DNA from: Acheta domesticus
Taxonomy: Eukaryota; Arthropoda; Insecta; Orthoptera; Gryllidae
Direction of reading: 5' to 3'
Assembly: GCA_031308135.1 (NCBI GenBank)
Contig: JAHLJT010000631.1
Coordinates: forward strand, 3,201,371 to 3,265,370
DNA length: 64,000 nt
This document shows, in pieces, positions 12,101 to 22,850 of this stretch. Position 1 is the stretch's first letter. Each line of letters starts with the position of its first letter. The position numbers and the translations under genes are program-made. The notes under the pieces were generated by a model. That model did no database searches. It had not been told where the DNA came from and saw only the letters and a list, made by a program, of their open reading frames with translations.

Positions 12101-12692
12101 CCCCGCGCCGCCCCGCGCCGCCCCGCGCCGCCCCGCGCCGCCCCGCGCCGCCCCGCGCCGCCCCGCGCCGCCCCGCGCCGCCCCGCGCCGCCCCGCGCCG
12201 CCCCGCGCCGCCCCGCGCCGCCCCGCGCCGCCCCGCGCCGCCCCGCGCCGCCCCGCGCCGCCCCGCGCCGCCCCGCGCCGCCCCGCGCCGCCCCGCGCCG
12301 CCCCGCGCCGCCCCGCGCCGCCCCGCGCCGCCCCGCGCCGCCCCGCGCCGCCCCGCGCCGCCCCGCGCCGCCCCGCGCCGCCCCGCGCCGCCCCGCGCCG
12401 CCCCGCGCCGCCCCGCGCCGCCCCGCGCCGCCCCGCGCCGCCCCGCGCCGCCCCCGCGCCGCCCCGCGCCGCCCCGCGCCGCCCCGCGCCGCCCCGCGCC
12501 GCCCCGCGCCGCCCCGCGCCGCCCCGCGCCGCCCCGCGCCGCCCCGCGCCGCCCCGCGCCGCCCCGCGCCGCCCCGCGCCGCCCCGCGCCGCCCCGCGCC
12601 GCCCCGCGCCGCCCCGCGCCGCCCCGCGCCGCCCCGCGCCGCCCCGCGCCGCCCCGCGCCGCCCCGCGCCGCCCCGCGCCGCCCCGCGCCGC
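12101..12692. repeat. 10-bp GC satellite, about 59 nearly perfect copies
   Basis: The unit CCCCGCGCCG is repeated head to tail without base substitution. The only irregularity is one extra C near 12451-12455. All overlapping open frames (up to 359 codons of Arg/Pro/Ala or Gly/Arg/Ala repeats) are products of this array, because a 10-bp unit reads open in every frame. Neighbouring GC-rich sequence continues to about 12990. Recent expansion, gene conversion or an assembly artefact could explain the homogeneity. Confidence 0.97.
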
Positions 12693-12995
12693 GCCGGCGC
12701 ACGCCCCGCGCCCGCACGCGCCGCGCTCGCTCACGCCGTGTTTACGTTCCGGGCGGTGGAGCGGGGGGCGGGGGCGGGGGCGGACGCGCGAGGAATCCGC
12801 GCCAGTCAGGGCGATTGCGGTGCGGCGCAGGCGCGGGCGCGGGCGTTTATGCGTCGCGCGCTATCTGGCGCCGGCGCCGCCGCCGCCGCCGCCCACGCGC
12901 CTCGCCGGTGCCAACGGCCGCGACGCCCCACGCGCGCGTAGGCGGGCGGAGACGACTCCAAGCCGAGGAGGCGGCGGAGGCGGTAGGGATTTGTA
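12693..12995. other. CpG-rich flank of the satellite
   Basis: Non-repetitive CpG-dense sequence includes a GGGGGCGGGGGCGG tract near 12764-12782 and a short (GCC)n run at 12877-12892. It could be a CpG-island promoter into which the satellite expanded. No TATA box, start codon context or splice donor stands out. Confidence 0.55.
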
Positions 12996-13246
12996 CGCGG
13001 TCTTTCCTTCTGGAGAGCATCCTGTCAGGGGCTCATGACCAGAGAAAGAAAAAATATGTAGTACGATGCGTCAAAACACGTACACAATTATGTAATGAAA
13101 ACAGTAAGAGCATGTAATAAATATGTAAAATCGGATAAAATATGTAATACTTGTATTAAAATAAGCTAATTGTAAAACATTCACATAATACGAAATTTCA
13201 TTCATAAAAATTTACTACACAAGTTTTTAAAAAGAATACAAACGTT

Positions 13247-13459
13247 TTAAAAATCATTTGCAGAGCAATAGTTGCTGCACACTTTGTACCATACAAGTTT
13301 CCCGTCAGTAATAAGAGCTTCATCTATCCAGGATCGTAGTTTAGCAGCCAGACTAGACGCAATAGGTTTATCGTACAAACTGGTGATGTCTACGACCAGC
13401 AAACAATCACTGCGACGTGCAGCATTCTCATCGAAGTGTGACACGTCAGCTATCGCCAA
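13247..13459 (-). pseudogene. possible transposase zinc-finger fragment
   Basis: The 70-codon minus-strand frame contains LRSWIDEALITDGKLVWYKV followed by C. This resembles the N-terminal U1/BED-like zinc finger found in some hAT-type transposase families, where a Trp is followed by a TDG turn and then Cys-x2-Cys. Here the first Cys of the pair is a Tyr, and no His pair follows before the stop. It lies next to repeat R4, which could be the terminal region of the same dead element. The assignment rests on a short motif only and could be chance. Confidence 0.25.
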
Positions 13460-13551
13460 TGATTCTTGGAAATTGGGAGTTAAGATCCCGAAACGCGGCG
13501 CCAGTGATACTTTTCACACCTATTGGTGAAAATGATAGTAATATGTAACAT

Positions 13552-13771
13552 AGAAAATGCATTTAGCAATGGTATTGCAGACTCACGGCCATTGCGCATT
13601 TTGTACATGATTTCGCATTTTGTGATTGATTTCGCATTTTATCGCATTTGGTAATCGTCAGAAATGTACGGCATCGATCTTGAAACGTACAATTAATATT
13701 TTTTTCAGAGTTTGGTAACATTTCACATTTTTAGCAATTGCTAAAATTTACAATCTTTGGTCATACCTTGC
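13552..13771. repeat. interspersed repeat R4, empty-site copy
   Basis: It matches 19250-19745. Shared strings include TTTGTACATGATTTCGCATTT, TTTCGCATTTT, TATTTTTTTCAG, and CAATTGCT followed by AAATTTAC. This copy lacks the 269-bp insertion found in the other copy at the TTTTTTTCAG site (13698-13708). Repeated TTTCGCATTT motifs suggest subterminal transposon sequence. Confidence 0.75.
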
Positions 13772-14093
13772 CTCGTTTCGCAACGAGAAAGCAAAGTACG
13801 TTTAATATTATATAAAATAATATATTAGAAAGAGGAGCATTAATTACAAATGAAACTTTAGACAATGTGGGTCATTAAATACATGATATGGAGTGGTATT
13901 AAAGATTATTTTTTATGAGTTACAGGATGTGCTATTTAAACATAATAGTATTACGTATTTCCGTTCATACGAGGATGCTTTGAATTGCAGAGATACATAT
14001 CTCACTCGAACAAGTATATCGAGTTCAGAGCGAGAATGGGAGTGGTTGAAAGGTTTGTTTTTCTAAAACGAGTAAGAAGTAAAGAAACGTTTC

Positions 14094-14096
<3 letters not shown>
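13772..14096. other. unassigned AT-rich DNA
   Basis: No gene or repeat is recognised between repeat R4 and the CA microsatellite. Confidence 0.5.

Positions 14097-14140
<44 letters not shown>
14096..14140. repeat. (CA)n microsatellite
   Basis: About 22 uninterrupted CA dinucleotides. Confidence 0.95.
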
Positions 14141-14142
<2 letters not shown>

Positions 14143-14559
14143 CAATCAGCAGTGGCGGCTCGTGGGAAAAGTTCAGGGAAAACTATAGTTACCGGAAAAG
14201 TGAAAGGAGGCCCAGGGAGCTATCTCCCCCAAAAACAATTGTAATCCATTGATTGCATTACAAAAGCCTCAACTCTCTCTCTCAAAGCCCGAACAAGCAT
14301 CATATCAAGAAGAAATACACATTCTAAAAATTGTCATTTTTCTTGTACAAATTTACGGAGGAAAGGCTCAGAACTGTAACTGACCCCGTCCTAAACTTCT
14401 CTCTGGATGCGCCAGTCACAGAACGTGTTTATTCCGCGCTAACACGATGTACATCCATTCTCAATATAGGAGTAAATTCGTTTATGTAGATCACTAGCCG
14501 TCCCTCTTGTGCAGCTGTTCTGGCGCATGCGCGCGCGTGTGTGTATGTGGGGGGGGGGG

Positions 14560-15085
14560 GAGCACTGGGCGACGCGCCGCCGCGGCGCCACTCGGCGACC
14601 CCAGCGCCGCTTCGCCGACCGCAGAAAAAGACGAGGGCAACGCAGCGGCTGTTACGTGGGCTGTAATGAGAATGACCTCACGCGTCAGGGCGCGACCGCA
14701 CGCGGCCTCGCGCGGCGCGGCGCGGCGCGGCGCGGAGCGGAGCGGGATGGGCGACTCAGGGCGGGGCGGTGTAGGGCGGTGTAGGGCGGTTGTAGGGCGG
14801 TGTAGGGCGGTGTAGGGCGATGTGGGGCGATGTGGGGCGATGTGGGGCGATGTGAGGCGGTGTGGGGCGGCGTGGGGCGGCGCGGGGCGACGCGGGGCCG
14901 AGTGGGGCGGCGCGGGGCGGTGTGGTACGGTGTGGAGCGACGTGGGGCGGCGTGGGGCGGCGTGGGGCGGTGTGGGGCGGCGTGGGGTGGCATGGGGCGA
15001 CACGGGGTGGCGTGAGGCGGCATGGGGCGGCGGTGGGCGGCGTCGGGCGGCGGGGGGCGGGGCGTTTTGGCGCGGCAAGGAGAGG
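14560..15085. repeat. decayed 10-bp GC satellite array in a CpG island
   Basis: From about 14756 to 15060 the sequence keeps a 10-bp rhythm of GGGGCGGCGT, GGGGCGATGT and GGGGCGGTGT. It is the same unit as the 12.1-kb array (reverse strand) with substitutions. Most changes are CpG to TpG or CpA. The upstream part (14560-14750) is general CpG-rich DNA with GGCGC repeats at 14715-14735. Open frames of up to 203 codons on both strands are low complexity and frame-indifferent. Confidence 0.85.
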
Positions 15086-15955
15086 CGTGGGGTGGCAGCG
15101 AACACGCTTCAAGCGAAAGCGGTGATGTGAGTGATTGACAGTCGGCATGATTATGGGGATACGGTGTGTATGGTTTTGACAAGTGATGATTGTGCTACAG
15201 ACATCTGAAAGAGTTCTTGACGGGGAGCTGCCAGGTACAATAGATTTTTTAGAATGGCGCCAACTTTTGGTTGGTGATTCATTCAAATGAGATTTAAACA
15301 ATGTACATCAAGACTGCTCAACTGAGACTAACGTTAGAGGTGGTGGCATTTGGGGGGGGGAGGTTCATAATAGTGATAATTGTATTCCTACATGTTCCGA
15401 CCTTAAAAGAGAGAAACGAATCGTTTAAAATTGAAGACATTAATGGTATAAGTGATCTTGGAGCACGAATATGCTGATGATGCTGATGTAACAGGTATTG
15501 CAGTTGTGAGGAAGACTGTGTTAACGGCAGTGAGAATTTGACAGGTTAGTGACCTGACACGACCGCGGCAAGAATGACTGCGCTACAACACTAAGCAACC
15601 TTCTCACATGGTGAGAAAAGGGGAAGCGAAATCATCTCAAGGCCCTTACCTTTCTCTCGTGCAAGATGAAAATAAAAGAACAGAAACGAAACATAAATAT
15701 AATCATAGACAATAGCACGAGTGTACGGGAAATTGGAAGACTTTTTCACGAATGAAATACCTTTAGAATGGTTTCAGAATCTTCCATATGTTAATTCTAT
15801 TAATGAAACTTACGCTTTCGTCACACTCACCTCCTTACGATGATTGAAGGCAGCTTATGATTAGTCGGTACAAAGAAGTGATAAGGAGAATCAGACACAC
15901 AAAAGCAATATGCAATTTAAAACCGTCGGACACATTACCAGATATCTGAAAAGCT
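15086..15955. other. unassigned DNA
   Basis: No gene is recognised. A homopurine GAGGTT tract and a G run lie near 15352-15362. Confidence 0.5.
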
Positions 15956-15957
15956 CC

Positions 15958-16745
15958 GAGGGGCGGGAGACGGCAAGAGGGACGGGGAGGAGGGCGGGGA
16001 GGATCGAGAAGAGAGTCGGGGAAAGGGACGGGGAGACACACAAGAAGAGGTATGGGAAAAGGGACAGGGAGACGGTCGGCGATTGGGACGAGGAGTGGTA
16101 CGAGAAGGGGGCAGGAAATGGGTCCGGAAGAAGGACGGAAAAAGGGTCGGAGGAAGGGGAGGAGGGACGGGAGAGGAACAAGGAGGGGGCGACGAAACGA
16201 AGGAAGAGACAGGGAGAGAGATTGGGAAAGGGACGGTAGAGGGACGGGAGCAGTGGCATGAAGGGGACAGGAGATGGACGGTGATGGATGAAAGGACGAG
16301 TCAGACACGGGATGAAAGTCGGGGAGACGACGGAAAGAGGGTCGGGGGCAGGGAGAAGGGTGGGAAGAAGAGCAGGGAGAGACGGGGAGTGGGTCGGAGT
16401 AGAGATGAGTGGAGAGACTGGGAGTGAGAGACGGAGGTGTGACGAGGGAGGGCGGGGAGGGGAAGGGAAGAGGGACGATGTGAAGGCCAGTGAGAGGGAC
16501 GGGAAAGGGACAGTGGGAAGAGCGGGACGCGAAAGGAACAGTGAGAGAGGAAGGGGACGAGGGTCGGGGAGAGCGACAGTGACGGGACGGTTAGAGGTTC
16601 GGGCGAGTGACGGGTGGACGGACGGAGGAGTGGCGAGGGGAGGGAGGGGGAGGGAGGGAAGGGGTGGGAGGGAAGGGGGAGGGAGAGAAGGGGTGGGAGG
16701 GGTGGGAGGGAAGGGGGAGGGAGGGGAAGAGGGACGGGAGGGGCG
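15958..16745. repeat. long purine-rich (GA/GGGA) tract
   Basis: Nearly 800 bp are strongly purine-biased on the plus strand. They are built from variants of GGGACGGGGA, GGGAGGG and GAGGGACGG with a loose 10-12-bp rhythm. Ser/Pro-rich frames of up to 312 codons on the minus strand are composition artefacts. Such asymmetric tracts can form triplex or quadruplex DNA. The GGGACGGG units could be a degenerate relative of the GC satellite. Confidence 0.8.
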
Positions 16746-18384
16746 CTGTAGGCCAGCCGGTGCGGCGCGCGGGGCAAAAACGGCGGGGGCTCCGCCTGTA
16801 AATGAGAGGTTTGGTTGAAACGCAGCCATTAGTCACCGGGTGGGCGAGCGCGGAGCAGCGGCCTGCGCCCGGCCGAGTCGCCCACGGGGCGCCTAACCTT
16901 CGCTGGGCTCATCCGCTGCGCGCTGGCAGCCGCAAAACACTCAGCGTTTTCTGCATGGAATTTGCTTACTGGCAAATACAATTTCTTGGCAATGAAACAG
17001 AAATTGTACAGCACAAACGAAATAATGAAAATGACGTTCAGATTTTCAATTACATTTTTTTGTAGGTTAGTGGTTATGTCTGACATATTCATGAATTAGA
17101 TTACCGATTGATTGCTTTTTGTTTCACAATATCCTTGTAAACTGCTGTGTGGTAGAGGAGAGACAGAGAGGGAGAGAGAGAAAGTGGGAGAGGGAAGGAG
17201 AGAGAGTGAAATTAATTTCGCTAGAACATAACTACGAGTAAATACTGAATGTCAAAGATTGATATTCAGATAAAACACAATACCAACATTAACTTATCAA
17301 TGACCAATAGTGAAAAAAATGGCTCCAAAATATTTCAAACTTTTACAAATTATCGCAATAACATTTTAAGGAACACTATCGAAAAATTTGTCCCAACATT
17401 CAAAATTGTAAAGAGTTCAACGTAGATTCCCAAGACTAATTCATACTAAAGGTTGCTTGTGGAAATACGACCTTGGCAAAATTTCGAAAAAACACGACAC
17501 ATTTGCGTTTGCTTCCCGAAAGATTCATTTCACCCTCCAAACTCTTCACCTTCTGTACAGCAAAGAACCGTTAATTTTATTAAATATTCAAGACTTTCTA
17601 AATTTCTAATCCAATATTTGCCTTCCAATACGTAATAGTCTTCCAAAAATATAGAAATTGTCTTAAAAGCGTTCGGATGCGCGATTTTTCAAGTTAATGG
17701 TTGGGAAAATATTAACGTCAGAAGAAAACTGGTAGGATGTGCGGCATACCGAAACTTTTCCTCCTCTTAGTGTCCCTCTGTATTATTCAACAAATACTCT
17801 TTTTTTAGGTGCACGATATGATTTAAAAATTTAAAATTGAGAGATAAATTGCATTGAGACAGAAATCTCTGGCTTGAATACTAGTGTAGGACAGGTTCGA
17901 AAATAAATTTGTGAAAATATTTTTGCAATTTTCAAACTTTCGAAATGATTTAATGAAAATTGAACTGAACCATTCTATAAATTCACTTTCTTCTAGTCCA
18001 GGAAAAAGAAAATATTGCAAGTATTTTCCGGAAATTTTTGAGTGTGACACAGGAGCTTCAAGCCAAATACCCCCGAAAATTAAAATTTCTTAAGATTTCA
18101 GGAGCGGCAAAACTAATTCTTACTCCTCCCGTGTATGCGAACTTCCAGCTCAAAGCTTATAACCTGATAGATTACGCATTCAATTCATCCACCTATGCAG
18201 CCTTTCACGTGTCAATCGGTACAGACATGGCCGATTTTCTCTCCGAAATCTCCTCTCCACGTGTACTAATATTAATCATCTTTGGAGCAGCACTAATACA
18301 TATTAATCCTGACGAGTGCGAGAAGTTGCCGCTCAAAAACACCTTAAACAAACAGATTTTACGACCTAAACTTCCGAGTATTGG
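16746..18384. other. GC patch then AT-rich non-coding DNA
   Basis: A CpG-rich patch (16746-16935) ends the purine tract. Beyond it lies AT-rich DNA with a GA-rich microsatellite at 17155-17210 and no recognised gene. Confidence 0.5.
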
Positions 18385-18645
18385 TACTGAATTGAATTGA
18401 ATTAATGCCTTAATTTTACGGCGAGACTCAGACCATGAGGTCTGCCCTTCCGTCTGACCACGCAAATTTCGCTACGCTCCTTTCACCACCAGCGGAGAAA
18501 GAAGGTATTCCATAAGCGACGAAACAGGCGACTTTGAATTTAGCTCAGAGGCGTCATTTAGGCTTGAGGATCTTTTACATGCAGTAAATATACTAACATG
18601 GGACAGCCGGCTTTACTTCCCCTCCGAAGGAAGGTATTGGTATAT
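18385..18645 (-). mobile_element. SINE family 1, 5'-truncated copy
   Basis: Read on the minus strand it matches the SINE at 47062-47391. Landmarks are GGGAAGTAAAGCCGGCT, CATGTAAAAGATCCTCAAGC, and the tail region that ends in GAATTC-type repeats (plus strand TGAATTGAATTGAATTAATG at 18388-18407). The tRNA-like head is missing, as in a 5'-truncated retroposed copy. Confidence 0.8.
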
Positions 18646-18949
18646 GGTATTGTTGAAGTGGTTCTAATATTTTCTCTGCCAACACTACAGAAAGGTAATA
18701 AATCGAAATGGTCAAATTTAGCACTCTAAATGTTAAAAAATCTAATTTTGAAAACAAGCATTTTATAGCATCATAAAAATTAAGATTAGCTTTTTGTATT
18801 GATAATATTTATTGATAAACTTTTTTTAAAGGAGGAATCTTTTAGATGAAAATATGTTGATGCTTTTTAGATTTTCCCATTAAAATCAATAAATAAGGGA
18901 AACTAATTTATAATTTTAACATTTGTGAGCTTCAAGAAATGTGAAAGCG
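18646..18949. other. unassigned AT-rich DNA
   Basis: Nothing is recognised between the SINE and repeat R5. Confidence 0.5.
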
Positions 18950-19110
18950 TGCGAAGTGTAAAAAGAGGAAGACGTAACACGTGCGCCGCAGGCGAAGGGC
19001 CTTCCTCTTCATCCCGTAACCTGCTACGTACAGCGCACTGAGGACGCTGAGACCTCTTGAGACGATCCTAAGCGCTCAGGCTTTCAGGATCGGTTTTTTT
19101 TAAATCGTTC
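18950..19110 (+). repeat. short interspersed repeat R5, second copy
   Basis: It matches the minus strand of 1377-1470 (CAGCGCACTGAGGACGCTGA and GCTCAGGCTTTCAGGATC). It ends at a run of T. Confidence 0.55.
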
Positions 19111-19249
19111 TTATTATTTTTTACTTTGCTTACTCAGTTAAATCGTAATGATATATTAATACACATGGCCATTCAAATACAATGTTTTCAAAATTCGTTG
19201 TGCTGTTGTCGATGACGCATCCCTTAGTAAGAGAGCGAACACGAAGGAA

Positions 19250-19745
19250 ACTATAAAATGAAATTCAGCAATTATTTTGTAGATTCACGACCATTTGGCA
19301 CTTTGTACATGATTTCGCATTTTGTGATCGATTTCGCATTTTTTCGCAGATTGAAAACCTTCAGAAATATATTGCACATACCGTCAAACAAACAAATACT
19401 ATTTTTTTCAGTTTTTTTTATTCTATGACTGTCTTATTATTAATATTCCGTATTTTTGTAGACAGTCAATTTTTTTCCCCCATCAACAGGTACTATGAAT
19501 ATAATATAACAATAATTATACATGGATTTCTTTTTTAAAGTCCTCGATGATGGGAGCACAGGTTCCTGAAACGTTCTAATAATAAAAAAAATATTTTATG
19601 AGATTTTCTCAATTTCTTCCAAACAAAATTGACTGCCTACAAATACACAGAGGACCTAAATGCATAATTATATTACGAGTAATTTTTTCAGCGCTTGGTG
19701 ACATTCCGCATTCTCAACAATTGCTCAAATTTACGATCTCTAGTA
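19250..19745. repeat. interspersed repeat R4, filled-site copy
   Basis: The two parts, 19250-19411 and 19681-19745, align with the continuous copy at 13552-13771. They are separated by an insertion of about 269 bp bounded by ATTTTTTTCAG (19401-19411) and AATTTTTTCAG (19681-19691), consistent with an 11-bp target-site duplication. The empty site at 13698-13708 makes the insertion boundaries credible. Confidence 0.75.
19412..19680. mobile_element. inverted-repeat insertion with a degenerate hammerhead core
   Basis: It is inserted in repeat R4. Subterminal arms at 19450-19476 (GTATTTTTGTAGACAGTCAA) and 19625-19646 (TTGACTGCCTACAAATAC) are inverted copies. The interior at 19543-19575 reads CGATGATGGGAGC, a loop, TTCCT, then GAAACGTT. 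That is a hammerhead-like core with an altered first box and a 4-bp stem II. There is no coding sequence. The likely target-site duplication of about 11 bp suits a Penelope-like or other target-primed element better than a cut-and-paste transposon. Confidence 0.55.
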
Positions 19746-19774
19746 ATAAACAGCAAAACCGCCAGCGAAGGGGC

Positions 19775-20010
19775 ATGGGCGCGGGAGGTGTGTGGGCGCG
19801 GAGCGGCGGGCGGCGGGCGGCGGGCAAGTGGGCGGTGGGGCGGTGGGCGAGAGAGCCAGCCAGCCAGACAGCCTTCGCCCGTGGGCGGTGCGCAGCGCCG
19901 GGGCGTGAATGGGCGGACGCGCGTGAAAGACATTCCGCCTTCTTCGCGCCGAGCGCGCGAGGAGGAAGAGAGGAGGCGCTTGCACTTGCAGGAGCGCCCC
20001 TCACGTCCTT
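19775..20010. other. small CpG island
   Basis: CpG-dense sequence with GGGCGG repeats. Frames of 80-190 codons on both strands are low complexity. No promoter element was confirmed. Confidence 0.5.
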
Positions 20011-21595
20011 AATTGGGTCGGGACCATTTACGAGAGGAGTCTATTCACGTAAGCATTCGAGTATTGGGACTGGCGGACGTACTACACAAAAATGCTTACA
20101 TTTCGTGAAACATTTTGGCATCCTTAGGAAAATTAATAAAACATTCCCCTACCAGGAATTGTTTTATTAATTTTCATTCCACAAGAAACAATAATTTCCT
20201 ACCTAAAATTATTATTTTCCGATCCAAATAGTTCCTTAGAATGATTGCAAAATCTTCCCCCAGAAGAACTTTCATATACAGAATTACCTATTTTTTCTTA
20301 CTACTCATATGGCAAAAAAACGTGCAATGAAAAAAGTATCATTAATAAAAGATGCATATGGCAAATTGATAGCAATGACTTAATACTCTCGAGACCTTTA
20401 CCATAATTTGGGCTAAAAATGGACGCGAACTGTAAGAGAAACTGAAATACCCTGTTATTTTATAAATGCTTGCGTCTGAAAATTAGCTGAAATATACAAG
20501 TACATAATATTTATAGAGATGTAAGACTAATTTAGTATTACAAAACATATTCGCCTATCAAACGATAAGAGCAAGTACGAAAATCTTGTAAAGTGAATGT
20601 TTCTTATCCACCTATACCTGCTATATTGATAAATGAAGCTCATCCACATGATGTTTCACTGAATTCAACTAAAAAAACGAACAAAATATTTATGATACGT
20701 TGATGTTATAAGAGTGCTTCATTTTTTGCAAATTCAATTTGTCTTCAAACATTTCCTTTTTCACAGCAGTATATCTGAAAGATTCGACTTCAAAAGGATT
20801 TAGTTTAAACAAAATAAAACGTTTCACGACCTGAGGAAGTGTTTGGTATTCCATATATATTTTAAATAAATGATAATCTGCGAAGAAAGGTGAGCCAATT
20901 GGAGAGTTTTGTGTCTTTTGTTTATATCTAGCCATCAACAGTCCACGGTGCACGATGGCACCTGTTTTTCCCGTTCACGATAGTTATCGAAGGCAGAACC
21001 TAATAACTCTCCCAACCGCAGGAGTGACTAAGAAGGTGGAATTTCTGTCACGTGACTAAGAGCGTGAGATTCTGGGTGCTTCGAAAATCCGATGACCACT
21101 AAGTTTCGGAATTAATGTGAAGTCTGGAAATCAAGATGATTTATGATCAATGAAATACTAAACGTTTGACGAAGTTAGAAAACGTTTCCAACAAACAAGA
21201 ATCTTAAGTTACCGTTTTTAAATAAAAGTCAAAATTCTATCATCCGAGGCACATAAACCTAGTCAGTACGAGCAGTAGGTAATTCAAATCAGTTTCCATG
21301 ATAACTGATGTAATACGGTGAAATATCAGTTTTAACTTTAATTCGTTTTCGTCTTTTGAGAGAATTAAATTCGCTAATAACGATCATTCGAAAATACAAA
21401 GAAGGTCGTATCGTTTGATCAGTCTTAAGGATTCACAAAATTGATTTTGCTGTTCTTCAAACCGTCAATTAGTTAAAAGTTCGAAATCAATGTAATTTTA
21501 ATGATAAGATTAATGTCGTTCTCGCTTCCCCAAATCGTATCAAGAACTTCATGTAATACTATAATTTATCGACTCGCAACCCTTTTTTCGACGTA
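20011..21595. other. AT-rich non-coding stretch
   Basis: No recognised gene or repeat. An 87-codon minus-strand frame at 20690-20953 has no recognisable motif. Confidence 0.5.
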
Positions 21596-21599
21596 AATT

Positions 21600-22050
21600 C
21601 CAAAAGGAAAGCCGTGTTCGGCCACCCGTGGCCTGGCGGCGCGGCGTGATGCAACGGGAAGGCACGCGGTTCGTAAACTGGAGCCGGAAACGGCGGCTCC
21701 AGAAAAAAATGTTCATTGCTCCTTCCCGAGAAACCGAACCGGCCGGGCCCTCCGCTGGCGACCGACCGCAAGAGCCGCTTTGACAAGAGAAAGTAATTTA
21801 CGCAGCCGGAACCCGCAGAAACCGCGCTGCTCGCGTTCGCAGTCGCAGTCTTTACGAGGAAGCGAGTGGCGCGGCGGGGGCATTCGCGTCTATGAATACG
21901 CGCGTTCGAGTGGGTGCGAGCGCGCGCTGCCCGGCGAAACCGCTGTCGCTTCTGGTGGCGGGGGCCGAATCGACGTTAGGGGGGGTGCGCGGGGTGTCGA
22001 GGGTGAAAGTGCGAAGTGTGTGTGTGGGGTGTGTGTGTGAGGGATTGAAG
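21600..22050. other. CpG island
   Basis: A CpG-rich stretch contains a stem-loop at about 21679-21703 (CTGGAGCCG, GAAA, then CGGCGGCTCCAG). It has several short frames with no domain and a GT-rich end at 22005-22045. It is a possible promoter region, but no initiator, TATA box or splice donor was identified. Confidence 0.5.
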
Positions 22051-22054
22051 GCTT

Positions 22055-22605
22055 CTGACTGGTTGGTTGATTGTTAGTGATTCCGGGCGCGTCAACTGCT
22101 AGTGTCGTAAGTCCCGTAAATGTAGCCCTTGAGTTTTCCTCGGGAGATGACTGTGATTTTTCCTTCGCTTGATGGCGAGATTCGGCGTCGACCTAACGTC
22201 GGCTAGTGGTTTCCCCAACCAGGTATCTCCCAAGAGCGGGGCATTGTCCTCGCCGGGACAAGCTCGAAGCTCCCCATCGGTCTCCCAGTAGGTGTGATAG
22301 TGTAGTGCAAGGGTGTGTAAGTAAGGGGTGAGGATAGGACAAGGAAAAGTAGGGAAAGATCACGCGCGGTCTGAGGCCTGTTTGTTAGGGTACTAATCCG
22401 ACCTTCGCTGGTGTTGATCGGAGAAACTACGAAGAACTACCGATCAGAGCAGCCGGTCGCTCGAATTCTCCTCCAGACAGCGACCTGAATTCGACCTAGC
22501 TCACAAGCTAGAGTTGAGAATCCTGCGACCGTCGAGACTCGTACATAGGACCTCCCGGTCAGACGCACTGCAGTGACATCAGTTGTCCTGAGCCATCTCT
22601 CCCGG
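22055..22605 (-). mobile_element. SINE family 2, near full-length minus-strand copy
   Basis: The 3' end lies at about 22055 (GGTTGATTG then TTAGTGATTCCGGG, the complement of the tail). The body is complete up to the tRNA-like head near 22545-22605. Landmarks shared with other copies include the complements of GGTAGTTTTCCGTGG and of CGAATGCCGG. It ends just before the TIR element at 22622. Confidence 0.8.
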
Positions 22606-22621
22606 TTGAAGGCTTCTGAAA

Positions 22622-22850
22622 AGGCGGCTCCACACATTCCGTATTCGGCGAGTAGGAAGCGACCGCTCGCCGAATCCCGAGTAGTGTGGATTCGTGGTTT
22701 GCTATTGGCCAAGTGACGAACATTCGGTGCTCGCCCTGACTATCGCGTGACGGCCTTTTGCACATATCAAAGAAGTGAACATTCGCCGCACACAGCACGG
22801 GATTGGGTGAGCAGATGGTCGCTTCTCGGGGAATGACGGGAACGGAGCTG
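22622..22850. mobile_element. TIR miniature element, family D
   Basis: The left end GGCTCCACACATTCCGTATT (from 22625) and the following CGGCGAGTAGG are imperfectly repeated in inverse orientation at the right end (GCTTCTCGGGGAATGACGGG then AACGGAGCT, to about 22850). The interior matches the element at 39463-39832 (GTGACGAACATTCGGTGC, GACATATCAAA). There is no coding sequence. Confidence 0.6.

Noticed and set aside
12021..13117. Open frames of 227-359 codons on both strands
   Set aside because: They are translations of a 10-bp tandem repeat, open in every frame, with no start-site context or domain.
14149..14503. Possible hAT-type miniature element (CAGTGGCGGCTCGTG start, CACTAGCCGTCCCTC end)
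   Set aside because: The two ends match only partly and no 8-bp duplication is visible.
14494..15301. Pro/His/Arg-rich frames of 165-203 codons
   Set aside because: They come from a decayed GC satellite; several overlapping frames on both strands are equally open.
15835..16829. Minus-strand Ser/Pro/Leu-rich frame of 312 codons
   Set aside because: It is low-complexity sequence from a purine-rich tract, with no signal peptide pattern or repeated motif beyond composition.
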